Shown: positions 45,597-54,795 of the stretch, in pieces
Layout: every line of letters begins with the position of its first letter
Position numbering within the stretch: the stretch's first letter is position 1
Source: WRHT01 sp031550525
GTDB taxonomy: Bacteria; Desulfobacterota; Desulfovibrionia; Desulfovibrionales; Desulfovibrionaceae
Direction: 5' to 3'
Assembly (NCBI GenBank): GCA_031550525.1
Contig: JAVBON010000026.1
Location: forward strand, 20,361-84,360
DNA: 64,000 nt
Notes under the pieces: model-generated
What the model saw: the letters and a program-made list of their open reading frames with translations, nothing else
The model's database searches: none
What the model was told of the DNA's origin: nothing
Position numbers and translations under genes: made by a program

Positions 45597-46343
45597 TTAC
45601 AAAACCGATTTTCCGCCATCTACCGTAAGAGCGACGCCGGTGCAGTAAGAAGCCTCGTCACTGGCCAAGAACAGCGCGGCCAAAGCCACTTCGCGCGGCT
45701 TGGCGCTACGGCCCATGGGCACCGACGGCAGCACCAGCTTTTCAAAGTCGCAGCCTTCAGGAATAAGCTCGGTATTGGTCAGGCCAGGCAAAACGGAGTT
45801 TACGCGGATGCCGCGCTTGGCATATTCCACAGCCAAAGCTCTGGTAAACTGCAGCACCGCGCCCTTACTGGCGCAGTAAGAGGCGTACTGGTCCAGCCCC
45901 TCTATGGCCGCCAGGGAAGCGGTGTTGACAATGGAGCCCTTGCCCTTTTTAAGCATGGGCCGCACCGCCAGGCTGGTGAGCATGAAGTAAGACTTTATGT
46001 TCAGGTTGAACACAGCGTCATAATGCTTGGCCACGTCCATCTCTTCCAGCCTAAAGGGTACGGAATGCCCCGCGTTGTTCACCAGCACGTCAATGCCGCC
46101 ATAGGTTGCAACGGCTTTATCCACCAGCGTTTTCAAATCTTCTTCTTTGGTCACGTCGGCCTGCACAAACATGGCCTCGCCACCAGCCGCCTTTATCTCC
46201 TGCTGGATTTTATCGCCCAGCTCCTTTCTGCGGCCGCAAAAAACCACCTTGGCCCCTTCCTCGGCAAAAAGCACCGCAATAGCCTTGCCTATACCAGAAG
46301 TAGCGCCGGAAATAAGCGCGACCTTGCCATCCAAACGTTTCAT
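45597..46343 (-). CDS. Short-chain dehydrogenase/reductase, FabG-like
   Basis: A 248-residue SDR. The NAD(P) motif VALISGATSGIGKAIA is at residues 7-22 and the catalytic Ser lies in SIVNTASLAAIEG. The Tyr-x3-Lys is YASYCASKGAVLQF, with Tyr just before CASK, and the C-terminal signature is CTGVALTVDGGKSVL. Such enzymes reduce or oxidise hydroxy- or keto-acids. The start at 46343 is fixed by AGGAGGG six bases upstream; the longer reading frame continues upstream through repeat A and is not coding. It stands at the left end of the catabolic region, and its substrate is unknown. Confidence 0.88.
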   Translation of the reverse strand: MKRLDGKVALISGATSGIGKAIAVLFAEEGAKVVFCGRRKELGDKIQQEIKAAGGEAMFVQADVTKEEDLKTLVDKAVATYGGIDVLVNNAGHSVPFRLEEMDVAKHYDAVFNLNIKSYFMLTSLAVRPMLKKGKGSIVNTASLAAIEGLDQYASYCASKGAVLQFTRALAVEYAKRGIRVNSVLPGLTNTELIPEGCDFEKLVLPSVPMGRSAKPREVALAALFLASDEASYCTGVALTVDGGKSVL

Positions 46344-46374
46344 AGGATCCCTCCTGATAATTTCTCTAATTGAT

Positions 46375-46444
46375 GAAGCCAGATTTATGATATCTGGGCT
46401 CCGCCCAGACCCGCAAGGGGATTGAATCCCCTTGACCCCGCAAC
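46375..46444 (-). repeat. Repeat A, inverted copy
   Basis: The reverse complement (GTTGCGGGGTCAAGGGG...CCAGATATCATAAATCTGGCTTC) matches repeat A closely, including its three hairpins. It sits in the 404-base gap upstream of the SDR gene. Confidence 0.8.
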
Positions 46445-46540
46445 TATTATAAAAATAAGTATCTTCAACATTCCTAACGCAAGTCTTGTTACCAGTTAGG
46501 CACATCAAATTAAACGCAACCTGAAATAAAACTTATGCTG

Positions 46541-46739
46541 GTCAAAGGGTTGAAACTCGCAAAGGCCGTGCCTCAAACCTGCCATTCGCATTAGTTACCT
46601 TCCTTGGGCTACGCAGTATGCGCGCTGGCGCTCAAAGCGACAAGGCGGGCAAAATCCGGCTTGGCCGGTTTTGCATATTCCCGCCGCCAGAGCGGTCTGA
46701 AGCCCGGCGCCCCGGTTACTATAAAATATGGCTTCATCC
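46541..46739 (+). repeat. Composite 200-bp repeat, copy 1
   Basis: GTCAAAGGGTTGAAACTCGCAAAGGCCGTG begins a segment that is highly similar over its whole length to 55546-55750. Shared blocks include AACCTGCCATTCGC, TTGGGCTACGCAGTAT and GCGACAAGGCGGGCAAAATC. Its two ends are the head and tail of repeat A, so it looks like repeat A with a 130-base insert. Confidence 0.8.
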
Positions 46740-46747
46740 TCTTTATC

Positions 46748-48034
46748 TTATATTCCGCACCATTCAACTATGGCTAGCGCATACATTTTGGCGGCTTCAA
46801 CAAGCTGCTGCACGGCCACTTTTTCTTCGGTGCCGTGGGTGTATTTGGTTTCGCCTGGGCCCAGCACTACTACCGGGATATTTTTTTCATGAATGAACGA
46901 GGCGTCGCATACCGCGAACATACCTGTAAAATCGCCGCCATCGGGCCTTACCGTTTTTACGGCTTTTTGCACGGTTTTGCAAAACTCGTGCTCGGAGGAT
47001 ACGTCGAAAGAAGGCCAGTTAAAAATCCAGGTAATTTCCGGCGGGTTGGCGCGCAGCCACGGGTCGGTATTACAGTAATTGCGCACCTGTTCTTCCACCT
47101 CTTTTATTATCTGATCGGGCGTATCTTGCGGCGGGTACCAGATGGAATAGGACATTTCCATATTATCAGGCACAAAACTTGGGCCTTGCCCGGCCTTGAT
47201 GGTGGCGGCGTTTATGCAGAAGTTGCCGATTTTATACATAGGGTGCTTTTTGGTCTGGCCCCACTGGCGCTCCAAATCTTTAAGAGCCTGGTAAACTATC
47301 ATGCCCTTTTCAATGGCGTCCACGCCCACTTCGGCCCCGGCCCCGCCGTCGCGTACCACTTCGCGCCGCAGCCCCGCGTGCACGGATTTGCCCTTGACCG
47401 ACCACTTCATTTCAAAAATGCCGGAAGAGGCGGTGTTTATCTCAAAAGGCTGGCCGGAACAGGTAGGTTCCACCACAATGGCCCCGTCGGCAAGATACCC
47501 CTTGTCCAACACCGCGCCAGTGCCCACTTCCGTAGCCTTGCATTCCTCGCCCGCCACATGCTGGATAATTACGTCGCCCTTGGGCTGCAAACCGGCCTTG
47601 AGCAAGGCCTTTAGCGCAAAAACCGTGGCGGCGTTGCCGCCCTTCATATCCACGGAGCCGCGCCCGTGAATCCAGCCGTTCTCCACCTTGCCGCTAAAGG
47701 GGTCGCCATCCTTCCAGGCGGTTTCGCCGGGCGGCACCACATCCACATGGCCGTTAAACAGCAGCGATTTTCCGCCGCCCTGGCCCTTGTGCACGCCCAC
47801 CAGGTTATGCCTGCCGTTCACAGCCGCGAACAGATCCGTTTTCAGCCCGGCTTCTTCCATAACCTTTTGCATGTAGCGGTTTACCTTGGTTTCTCCGTCT
47901 TCATAAGCCGGCAGGCTTATGCCGAACTCCGGCGACACGCTCTGTATCTTCACCGTGTCCGAAACCACCTGGGTAAGTTCGTCCTTCAAGCTTTCAACGC
48001 TGTCGTAAATCTTTTTCTTCAAGCTTTCGTCCAT
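46748..48034 (-). CDS. M20 family metallopeptidase (ArgE/DapE/CPG2 type)
   Basis: A 428-residue amidohydrolase with a two-zinc site. Ligands are visible in LLFNGHVDVVPPG (His and Asp), GRGSVDMKGGNAA (Asp) and HVAGEECKATEVG (the Glu-Glu pair). The family removes acyl groups from amino acids, or hydrolyses small peptides and carbamoyl compounds. Length and arrangement match the acetylornithine deacetylase/succinyl-diaminopimelate desuccinylase group. Its neighbours (dehydrogenase, NAD kinase-like and glycine decarboxylase genes on the same strand) point to catabolism of an N-substituted amino acid rather than arginine synthesis, which is inference. Confidence 0.85.
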   Translation of the reverse strand: MDESLKKKIYDSVESLKDELTQVVSDTVKIQSVSPEFGISLPAYEDGETKVNRYMQKVMEEAGLKTDLFAAVNGRHNLVGVHKGQGGGKSLLFNGHVDVVPPGETAWKDGDPFSGKVENGWIHGRGSVDMKGGNAATVFALKALLKAGLQPKGDVIIQHVAGEECKATEVGTGAVLDKGYLADGAIVVEPTCSGQPFEINTASSGIFEMKWSVKGKSVHAGLRREVVRDGGAGAEVGVDAIEKGMIVYQALKDLERQWGQTKKHPMYKIGNFCINAATIKAGQGPSFVPDNMEMSYSIWYPPQDTPDQIIKEVEEQVRNYCNTDPWLRANPPEITWIFNWPSFDVSSEHEFCKTVQKAVKTVRPDGGDFTGMFAVCDASFIHEKNIPVVVLGPGETKYTHGTEEKVAVQQLVEAAKMYALAIVEWCGI

Positions 48035-48079
48035 GTGCGCAGCCCCTTCATGAAATTATATTAAGGAGTTTGTCAGATC

Positions 48080-48162
48080 GAATTGACTCGGCACGTCCTG
48101 TGCCTCGCCCTTCGGGCACCGTCACTTCGTTCCGGTGTCCAATTCCGCTTTCCTGCGGAATT
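48080..48162 (-). repeat. Repeat B, inverted copy
   Basis: The reverse complement matches the element at 61954-62058: AATTCCGCAGGAAAGCGGAATT, ACCGGAACGAAGTGACGG and CACAGGACGTGCCGAGTCAA. The rest of the 340-base gap (48163-48374) carries an inverted repeat A remnant (GAGCCCCTTGACCCGCAT) and no gene. Confidence 0.7.
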
Positions 48163-48374
48163 GTCGAGGCTCCGCCTCGAGCTCAGCAAGTGTAGCTCGT
48201 ATTGCACTAGCACAACAGTTTTTGGCTGAAAAGTTATACAGCAGGCAAAACTGTTGGGGTGCTAATTTCGAGCCCCTTGACCCGCATAAATTATTATTGG
48301 TGCGTATTTCTGATTGTAAAACAAGTTGCTTTACCTGCCCGCGCCAGCGAAATAAATATTCCAAAAAAATTCTT

Positions 48375-49502
48375 CTACATTACCTGACAAACCAACGTTT
48401 CCTGATACCCTACAATCACTTTGCGGTAGCCGCGCAACTGGCTGTTCAGGGCCTCGTCGCCGGTATCCACAAACAGTCGCTGGTCGGCCAGGGAGTAAAT
48501 TTTGGCGGCGGCAGCCACCACCCAGATACGTTCCGGGCCGATTTGCCGTATAACAGCAGGGCTTAGCTGCTGGTTGCCGCGCCCGAAAATATGGCCCTGT
48601 CCGCCTATGGCGGTTATGATAAGCCGGCACGGGTGCTTGGCGCTTATAGCCAAAAGGTCGGCCTCCGTAGCATCTTTGACTAAAAATTTGCCGTTTTGCA
48701 CCACATCCACGCCCAAGAGTGAGCCTTCCAGCCCCAAATGGCGCATCACCGCCATAACAGTGCTGCCCGCGCCGAAAATATAGCAGACAGCAGGGTCATT
48801 CGCCTCACTAATACGTTCTTCAATCTCGTGGCACAGGCCGCTTACATCGCCGGCCTGGTGGTGGCTGGCGGCCTTGGGGTTTTGCATCACCCCGCGTATG
48901 GAAGGCACGGAAAGATAGCCGTACAGCCTGGCCTGCAAACGGCCCGCCCTGTACTCGGCCTCGTCTATATCCATAACCTCGGCGTCGTGCAGCTCCACCG
49001 CGCCGTTAAGCGCGGCATAGGCGGCCTTACCGGCGGCAAAAGGGCTGGTAGCGTAAACGCCCGAATGAATTTTAACCCCCGCCGGCACGCCCACCACCGG
49101 CAGCCCTGCCGGAACAGCGGCGCAAATATTACGCGCCGTGCCGTCGCCACCCGCGAACAGCAGCACATCAACAGGCAGAACCGCAAGCTGCCGCGCCACG
49201 GCTTCGGTATCCGCCGCACTGGTAAAAACTCCACCCTGCCCCGCGCCTTGCAGAACCGTAACCTTAAAACCCATGGATGCGGCCAACGCCGCGCCCATTT
49301 CCCCTGCTCCGGCATACACCTCAAGCTCGCCCGCCAGCGGCATAAGCTGCTCCAGCGCCTGCCCGGCCTTGATTCCGGCCTTTTTAACCGCACCGCGCGC
49401 CAAAGCCTCGGCCTGCACATCCGCGCCGTCGCTGCCCTTGAGCGCCACAGCACCGCCAATTCCGGCCACAGGGTTGATTATAAGTCCAAGTTTTTTAGGC
49501 AT
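48375..49502 (-). CDS. ATP-NAD/AcoX-kinase family protein
   Basis: A 375-residue protein. It starts KKLGLIINPVAGIGGAVALKG, and the nucleotide-binding GGDGT motif lies in VLLFAGGDGTARNI near residue 119. VVGVPAGVKIHSGVYATSPFAA and AIGGQGHIFGRGNQQLSPAVI follow. This family resembles NAD kinases and AcoX, encoded with acetoin and related catabolic operons, but its reaction is poorly known. A housekeeping NAD kinase would be shorter, with a different GGDGT context. It lies with catabolic genes on the same strand. Confidence 0.82.
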   Translation of the reverse strand: MPKKLGLIINPVAGIGGAVALKGSDGADVQAEALARGAVKKAGIKAGQALEQLMPLAGELEVYAGAGEMGAALAASMGFKVTVLQGAGQGGVFTSAADTEAVARQLAVLPVDVLLFAGGDGTARNICAAVPAGLPVVGVPAGVKIHSGVYATSPFAAGKAAYAALNGAVELHDAEVMDIDEAEYRAGRLQARLYGYLSVPSIRGVMQNPKAASHHQAGDVSGLCHEIEERISEANDPAVCYIFGAGSTVMAVMRHLGLEGSLLGVDVVQNGKFLVKDATEADLLAISAKHPCRLIITAIGGQGHIFGRGNQQLSPAVIRQIGPERIWVVAAAAKIYSLADQRLFVDTGDEALNSQLRGYRKVIVGYQETLVCQVM

Positions 49503-49529
49503 AATAGATTATTTTCAGGGGTTGTTTTT

Positions 49530-49935
49530 GCCTCCGGCGGGCGGGCTCCGCCCTGCACCCGCTGGGGTCAATGACCCCAGACCCCATTGGGGTACGCCGG
49601 AGGTGGTGCTTGCTGTTGTTATGTGTGCCTGCCGGTAGCTCCCGCTGGGAACTGCCGGGCTTTTTCGCTGCGTAGCGAGAACACATCTAAATTTTTAGCC
49701 ATAATCGCCTAAACCATACAAATGCAGCATCAGGGCAAACCACCCCAATAATCAGCAAGGTGCGCCCCCGCCGCTTGCCCGCGCGGTGAAAACCGTACAA
49801 TAAATTTCGAGCGCCCAAGCGCTATAATGGGGTCTGGGGCCTGAAAGAGCATCGCCACAAGTACTACCACTTTTTCGTTCGTCGATGTAAAACCGTTGTG
49901 CCTTGGCGGCACGTGCCACACCAGCCGCCGGAGGC
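49530..49935. repeat. GC-rich hairpin repeat region (repeat C)
   Basis: CCTCCGGCGG at 49531 and CCGCCGGAGG at 49925 are inverted ends. A second CGCCGGAGG lies at 49595. Inside are CTGGGGTCA/TGACCCCAG and ACCCC/GGGGT stems. A similar GCCTCCGGCGG segment begins at 63927. The block fills most of the 523-base gap and shows no gene. AAAGAGCATCGCCACAAGT near 49843 recurs in altered form near 61690. Confidence 0.55.
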
Positions 49936-50025
49936 AAAAAACAATCATAAAAAATATTAAACAAAAAATATTCCCCCAAAAACACCGCGGCTGACCGGCT
50001 TTCACGCCGGTCAGCCGCTTAACAT

Positions 50026-51594
50026 TTATTTTATTCCTTTGCGCTGCTTGTACTGACGCCAGGAGCAGATGACCTTTTCGGGGTCTTCCTCGTAGTAGTT
50101 CTTTATGCCGTGGCAGGGCGCGTTATGGGGCGCGGTGCGTATTATTTCCGGCTGTTCGTAACATTCTTTCACAATCTGGGTGAGCACGGCCACGAACTCG
50201 TCAATGTCTTCCTTGCTGTAGGAATCGGTAGGCTCAAGGGTGAAAGGCTCCGGCACTATGTGCGGGTGATGCGACTGCCAGTAATGCTCCATGCTGTAGT
50301 CCACAAGGCGCCGGGTGACGTCTTCGGTACCTAAGCCGGTGTCTTTTTGCAGTTGTTCCCAACTGTAACGGCACTGCTCGATGCGGCGCTTGCCCTTGGC
50401 GTAATACATGGTCACGCCTTTAATCTTCTCTACTTTCTTCATCATGTACTGGTTGTTGAGCACGGCGCACATGGCGGCTTCGCGCAGGCCGTCCGGCCCG
50501 AGGGAGCGAATCCACATATAGGCGCGCAACAGCACGGCCACGTTGCCGAAAAAGGCGCGTACCTGGCCTATGGATTTTGGACCTTTCCAGTTAAGCTTGT
50601 ACTTTTTGCCGTCAAACTCCACGCGCGGCACGGGCAGATAGTCTTTAAGAAAGGCCTTTACGCCCTGCGCTCCGCAGCCCGGCCCCATGCCGCCGTGCGG
50701 CGAGGAGAAGGTCTTGTGCAGGTTGTAGTGAATGAGGTCGAAGCCGCATTCCATGGCGCGGGTAATGCCCATAATGCCGTTAACGTTGGCCTGGTCGTAC
50801 ACGCACAGCGCGCCCACGGCATGGGCCGCGTCCACGTATTCTTTGATGCGCGGGTTAAAGATGCCGGTATCTTCTGGGTTGGTCAAAAAGATAGCGGCGG
50901 TGCGATCGCTAAGGGCGGCTTTAAAGGCCTCCAGAGTGGGGTAGCCCAGTTCAGGGTCTTGCATGAGGTCAATGACCTTGAAGCCGACAGTGGCGGAGGT
51001 GCCAGGGTTGCATGGGTGCGAGAAGATGGTGGTTACAATCTCGTCGCGCTTTTTGCCCGCCGCGCCCTGGTCGCGCCAGTATTTGCGGATTATGGAGGCG
51101 TTGGTAAACACGGCATGCGCGCCGCCGCCGGGCTGAAAACTGAAGTAATCCAGACCGGATATGGATTTGAGATAACGCTCCACCTCGTGGTAAATGTGCA
51201 AAATGCCTTGCATGGTGGAGTCGTTCTGCAAGGGGTGCACGTCGATTATTTTGTGGTGGCCGTTGGCGACGTGCTCCTGAATTTTGGGGCTGTACTTCAT
51301 GGTGCAGGTGCCCTGGCCTATGTCTATGGCCACGTCGTCGCCCAGCACTTCTTGCGAAAGGCGCATGTAGTGGCGGTTAACGCGCATCTGCCCAACTTCC
51401 GGCAGGGCCGGGGCCTTTTTGCGGCGCAGGGCGGCGGGTATGCCAAGGTCGTCGCCCACGGCTTTTACCACGGCGGCATCGGGTTGCGGCACAAGAATGC
51501 CGCGCTCGCCGGGGGTGCTCATTTCAAAAATTATGGGCTCGTCCCAGCGGGCCTCATGAAAGTTACGCAACAGTGTTTTCGGGTCTCTTCCCAT
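50026..51594 (-). CDS. gcvPB: Glycine dehydrogenase (decarboxylating) subunit 2-like
   Basis: A 522-residue PLP protein corresponding to the C-terminal half of the glycine cleavage P-protein. The PLP-Lys site is clear (YNLHKTFSSPHGGMGPG), and TCTMKYSPKI and QPGGGAHAVFTNASIIRKYW match family regions. Several usually invariant stretches differ: QPGGGAHAV in place of QPAAGAHGE, SHPCNPGTSA in place of SAHGTNPASA, and GQGTCTMKY in place of GSCTMKY. This suggests a diverged paralogue rather than the housekeeping enzyme. The gene is cotranscribed after gcvPA with a 19-base gap and AAGGAG. No H- or T-protein gene is next to it. Confidence 0.8.
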   Translation of the reverse strand: MGRDPKTLLRNFHEARWDEPIIFEMSTPGERGILVPQPDAAVVKAVGDDLGIPAALRRKKAPALPEVGQMRVNRHYMRLSQEVLGDDVAIDIGQGTCTMKYSPKIQEHVANGHHKIIDVHPLQNDSTMQGILHIYHEVERYLKSISGLDYFSFQPGGGAHAVFTNASIIRKYWRDQGAAGKKRDEIVTTIFSHPCNPGTSATVGFKVIDLMQDPELGYPTLEAFKAALSDRTAAIFLTNPEDTGIFNPRIKEYVDAAHAVGALCVYDQANVNGIMGITRAMECGFDLIHYNLHKTFSSPHGGMGPGCGAQGVKAFLKDYLPVPRVEFDGKKYKLNWKGPKSIGQVRAFFGNVAVLLRAYMWIRSLGPDGLREAAMCAVLNNQYMMKKVEKIKGVTMYYAKGKRRIEQCRYSWEQLQKDTGLGTEDVTRRLVDYSMEHYWQSHHPHIVPEPFTLEPTDSYSKEDIDEFVAVLTQIVKECYEQPEIIRTAPHNAPCHGIKNYYEEDPEKVICSWRQYKQRKGIK

Positions 51595-51613
51595 GGATAT
51601 TCTCCTTTACGCC

Positions 51614-53029
51614 TTAAAGTAACTCTTTAAGAGCGGCTGCAAGCTTGTCTATTTCTTCCTTTCCGGTCATTTCCGTAACGCAGTAAAGGGCGGATTGCCC
51701 AAGCTGCGGGAAGTCGGAAGAAAGGTCGAAGCCCCCGAAAATCTGTTTTTTCAACAATTTTTTATTAATATCGGCCACTTTTTTGCCGGTGGCGTCAAAA
51801 TTGAGCACGAATTCGCCAAATATCGGGCCGGAGAAGGCCAGCTTCACGCCTTTGAGGGCGGAAAGCTTTTTGGCGGCGTACTTGCTGTTATAAAGTATGG
51901 TGCGGCCTACTTCCTCAAAGCCCTTGGGGCCCATCAGGGCCATGTACACGGCGGCGGAGACCATCCAGAGGTTGGTGCCGGTGCCGGTAAACTCTTTGCC
52001 CTTGGCGCGTTGGGCATAGTGGGTGCGGCCTATGAGCAGGTTGCCGAACACGTATTCGCCTTCCACTTCCGGCTCGCAAAAGCCGTAGAGAAAGTCTTTG
52101 TAGTTTTCCAAATACTTGGCTTTGCCCAGGGTGGATATGAATCCGGCCTGGCCGTTGCCGCAGGAAAGGTGGAGCCCCAAGCTGTGTAAATCGCCGCAGC
52201 AAATGGTTGCGCCGTAATTGGTGGGCGCTTCCAGCACGCCAAGGGAGATGGGGTCTACATAGGCTATGTATTCGGCCCCGGCGGCGGCGGCCAGTTTGCC
52301 TATTTCCGCCGCGTTGGCCTCCATTACGCCGAAGAAGTTTACTGTTTCCACCACCACGGCGGCAACGGTTTTATCCAGCTTGGCCTTGAGGTCGGCCATA
52401 TCCAGCGCGCCGGTCTTTTTGTCGTAGGCCACGAAAACGGGCTGGAGCTGTTGCGCTTCCTGCACGCTATCTATGTAGTTGAGCACTATGCGCTTGTTTT
52501 GCGGGTTAAGGCTTTCGGGCAGCAGCACCTTTACGCGGCCGTTAATGCGGTTGGCCATGCAAATGGAGGTGGCAAGGGCCTGGCCGCCGTCATACTGCGG
52601 CACGGAGGTCACTTCGGTATCCAAAAGCTCGGCCAGCATGCTGTTGTATTCCACAAAAGTCTGGTACTTGCCGTGGTCGGCCCAGCTTTCGGCGCCGTAG
52701 CAGGTTAAAAACTCGCCGCGAGTGGTTATTTCGTCCACCACGGCGGGCACGTAGTGCTGGGCGCAGCCAGCGCCCAAAAAGTTAAGGTAGTCGCTGCACG
52801 AGATGTTCTGGCCCAGCACGGCGTCTATGTGCTTTTTCATGCCGTATTCGTCCAGAATGGCGGGCGGAATATCGAGCTTGGCGGTGTAGCGCAGGTTTGC
52901 CGGAATTTCCTCGTACAAATCCCACAGGTTCTTGACCCCGACAAAATCCATCATCTCGCGCTGCGGGCCGGGCGCGGAGTTGGGTATGTAGGGATATACG
53001 ATTTTGTCGTCTTTGACTGTTTTAGGCAC
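51614..53029 (-). CDS. gcvPA: Glycine dehydrogenase (decarboxylating) subunit 1-like
   Basis: A 471-residue protein matching the N-terminal half of the P-protein. FLGAGCAQHYVPAVVDEI, YQTFVEYNSMLAELLDTEVTSVPQYDGGQAL and VNFFGVMEANAAEI are clear landmarks. The region normally reading GEGQSLGNPLSFGGPY is here GDLHSLGLHLSCGNGQAGF, a marked departure. The start is the GTG at 53029, fixed by GGGAGG seven bases upstream; the reading frame extends further but has no other such site. With GcvPB it would release CO2 from glycine or a related amino acid onto a lipoyl carrier. No glycine riboswitch motif was seen upstream. Confidence 0.8.
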   Translation of the reverse strand: MPKTVKDDKIVYPYIPNSAPGPQREMMDFVGVKNLWDLYEEIPANLRYTAKLDIPPAILDEYGMKKHIDAVLGQNISCSDYLNFLGAGCAQHYVPAVVDEITTRGEFLTCYGAESWADHGKYQTFVEYNSMLAELLDTEVTSVPQYDGGQALATSICMANRINGRVKVLLPESLNPQNKRIVLNYIDSVQEAQQLQPVFVAYDKKTGALDMADLKAKLDKTVAAVVVETVNFFGVMEANAAEIGKLAAAAGAEYIAYVDPISLGVLEAPTNYGATICCGDLHSLGLHLSCGNGQAGFISTLGKAKYLENYKDFLYGFCEPEVEGEYVFGNLLIGRTHYAQRAKGKEFTGTGTNLWMVSAAVYMALMGPKGFEEVGRTILYNSKYAAKKLSALKGVKLAFSGPIFGEFVLNFDATGKKVADINKKLLKKQIFGGFDLSSDFPQLGQSALYCVTEMTGKEEIDKLAAALKELL

Positions 53030-53561
53030 AGTGCAACCTCCCATTGGCTTGATGATTTGCAGTTTCAGGGCGTATGCCGCGCCGGATGCGCGTACACAGC
53101 CAAACATATAAAAATACTGTATTGCGGACGATATTTGTAGGCAGATCGCTCAACAGCATCGTAATTGCACGTTTATGGCAGGTAGGGCAAAAATGCCCGT
53201 ATCCTATTGGAATATGTATAATGCAGTAGCAGAAAACGCTGGCCGGAAGCAACATAAAAAAGCTGTCGGATTTTAGCTGGCGACCATGCGAAAAATGGAA
53301 TTTGAACGCTGAACTCCATGCTTGCGCGCCGTCTTAAACCCTACTTACCGAATAATTATACTGCATATGGGAAGATATAATTGTTTTAGGCCGCCTGACC
53401 AATTTACTAACGATAACTTACCGGTAAGATGGAGTGCAAGCCCGCCTTGCAGCGCCGAAGGATTTACCTGCATGTAAAACAAGCCGGCAAAGGATTCGCG
53501 CGGCTTATTCAAGAGGTGGCGACAAAGTGATATTGCGCCGTCTGAAAAAACGACCATACAA
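53030..53561. other. Gap upstream of gcvPA
   Basis: The 532 bases include the promoter region of the glycine decarboxylase genes and the tail of the next gene's transcript. I saw no gene, tandem aptamer, repeat or strong hairpin in it. Confidence 0.5.
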
Positions 53562-54551
53562 CTAGCGTTTTTCTTCCTCTTTGCTGTACCTGAGAATGTA
53601 CCTTTCGTGATTTTCCGACAATTTCTCAACTTCATATTCTTCATCAAAATAGCAACCCTGTGCAACAAACTCGCGCACTACTATTCTATCGGCCAGGTAA
53701 AGTGGAAACTGTTCAGGATCAACCGTATTTAAAAAATACTGCAAATCTGGCTTTATAACGTCCACCACAAACATATCCACATCGCATGAAAACAGCCATG
53801 TATCTTTGCCATTTCCTGTTGGTTTATCACCAAACCAAAACTTCAACGGGTCAACAACCATATCGGCAAGTTCAAAAAGGTCGTTGGTTATCTCAAAAAT
53901 ATCGTCTAGCAAAGATTTATCTTCCGGATTTCTTGAGCATGAATTTCTGTCTATTCTAAACCATGCAACAATTTCTGGAATAAATACAATTTCATCCGGT
54001 TTTATTTCGATATAACCCATAAGATCACGCTCATTTGCGCTCTGCTTGAGCCTGCGGATATCTGTCCAATTGAAAATGCTGTGATACGCAGTGTAATAAC
54101 TTGTTACATTTTCATCCACCCACTCAGTACCGACAACAACATATTTCCCGTCCTTAAATTTTGTTATATCCCGAGGAACACGTTCAATTTCAGGTGTTTT
54201 ATATACATTTATATGCCACTTGTTTCTAGATAATTTTCCATTTACCGGTAAAATATTTTTATCTGTTGCAACCTCACTATATTGTAATGCCGGGATGGCA
54301 TATTTGCCTGGCGGCACAGAAATGACAACATATCCATTATCAAATTCATGTCTGCTTCTAAAATAAGTCCTTACACCACTGTCTATATTAACCCACATGT
54401 GATGGGCACGTGTATAAGGCAAGATTACAACACTTTTACCAGCGTTATGGTAACGCTCAACATACTGATAAGGCTTTGCGCAACTTGAAAGTAAAATACA
54501 GAATGTGCATAGTAACACATATCTTACAAATATAATTTTTTCTTTTTTCAT
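53562..54551 (-). CDS. Putative lipoprotein of unknown function
   Basis: A 329-residue protein with a lipoprotein signal (YVLLCTFCILLSSCAKPY), where Cys after LLSS would be lipidated. The mature part is rich in aromatic and charged residues and includes VVISVPPGKYAIPALQYSE, a PEGA-like or carbohydrate-binding-like beta segment, and KFKDGKYVVVGTEW. I recognise no family. The gene is much more AT-rich than its neighbours, pointing to horizontal origin. The start at 54551 is the ATG nearest the signal peptide; AGGA lies about 11 bases upstream. It stands alone. Confidence 0.75.
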   Translation of the reverse strand: MKKEKIIFVRYVLLCTFCILLSSCAKPYQYVERYHNAGKSVVILPYTRAHHMWVNIDSGVRTYFRSRHEFDNGYVVISVPPGKYAIPALQYSEVATDKNILPVNGKLSRNKWHINVYKTPEIERVPRDITKFKDGKYVVVGTEWVDENVTSYYTAYHSIFNWTDIRRLKQSANERDLMGYIEIKPDEIVFIPEIVAWFRIDRNSCSRNPEDKSLLDDIFEITNDLFELADMVVDPLKFWFGDKPTGNGKDTWLFSCDVDMFVVDVIKPDLQYFLNTVDPEQFPLYLADRIVVREFVAQGCYFDEEYEVEKLSENHERYILRYSKEEEKR

Positions 54552-54795
54552 GCTTTGTAAATCCTGAATTAGTACGTCAATATTCAAATAAAAGTGTATT
54601 GAATTATTACTTGCGATGTTTGTAAAAACTTAACCCAGAAAAAAAATTTTAGCAAAAGTTCTATATTGCCGGTAATATAGCTGCTCTCCGGTGGATAGCG
54701 CAAAACGTGCCATGTTACGCTAATGCTAATAATGTTGCAGTATAATGCGCCTTGTAATATTTTGTTTTAGCCACAACAACCAGGCGGAGGAGAAT

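Noticed and set aside
53030..53300. Glycine riboswitch upstream of gcvPA
   Set aside because: Neither the aptamer's conserved G-rich core nor a tandem arrangement is visible.
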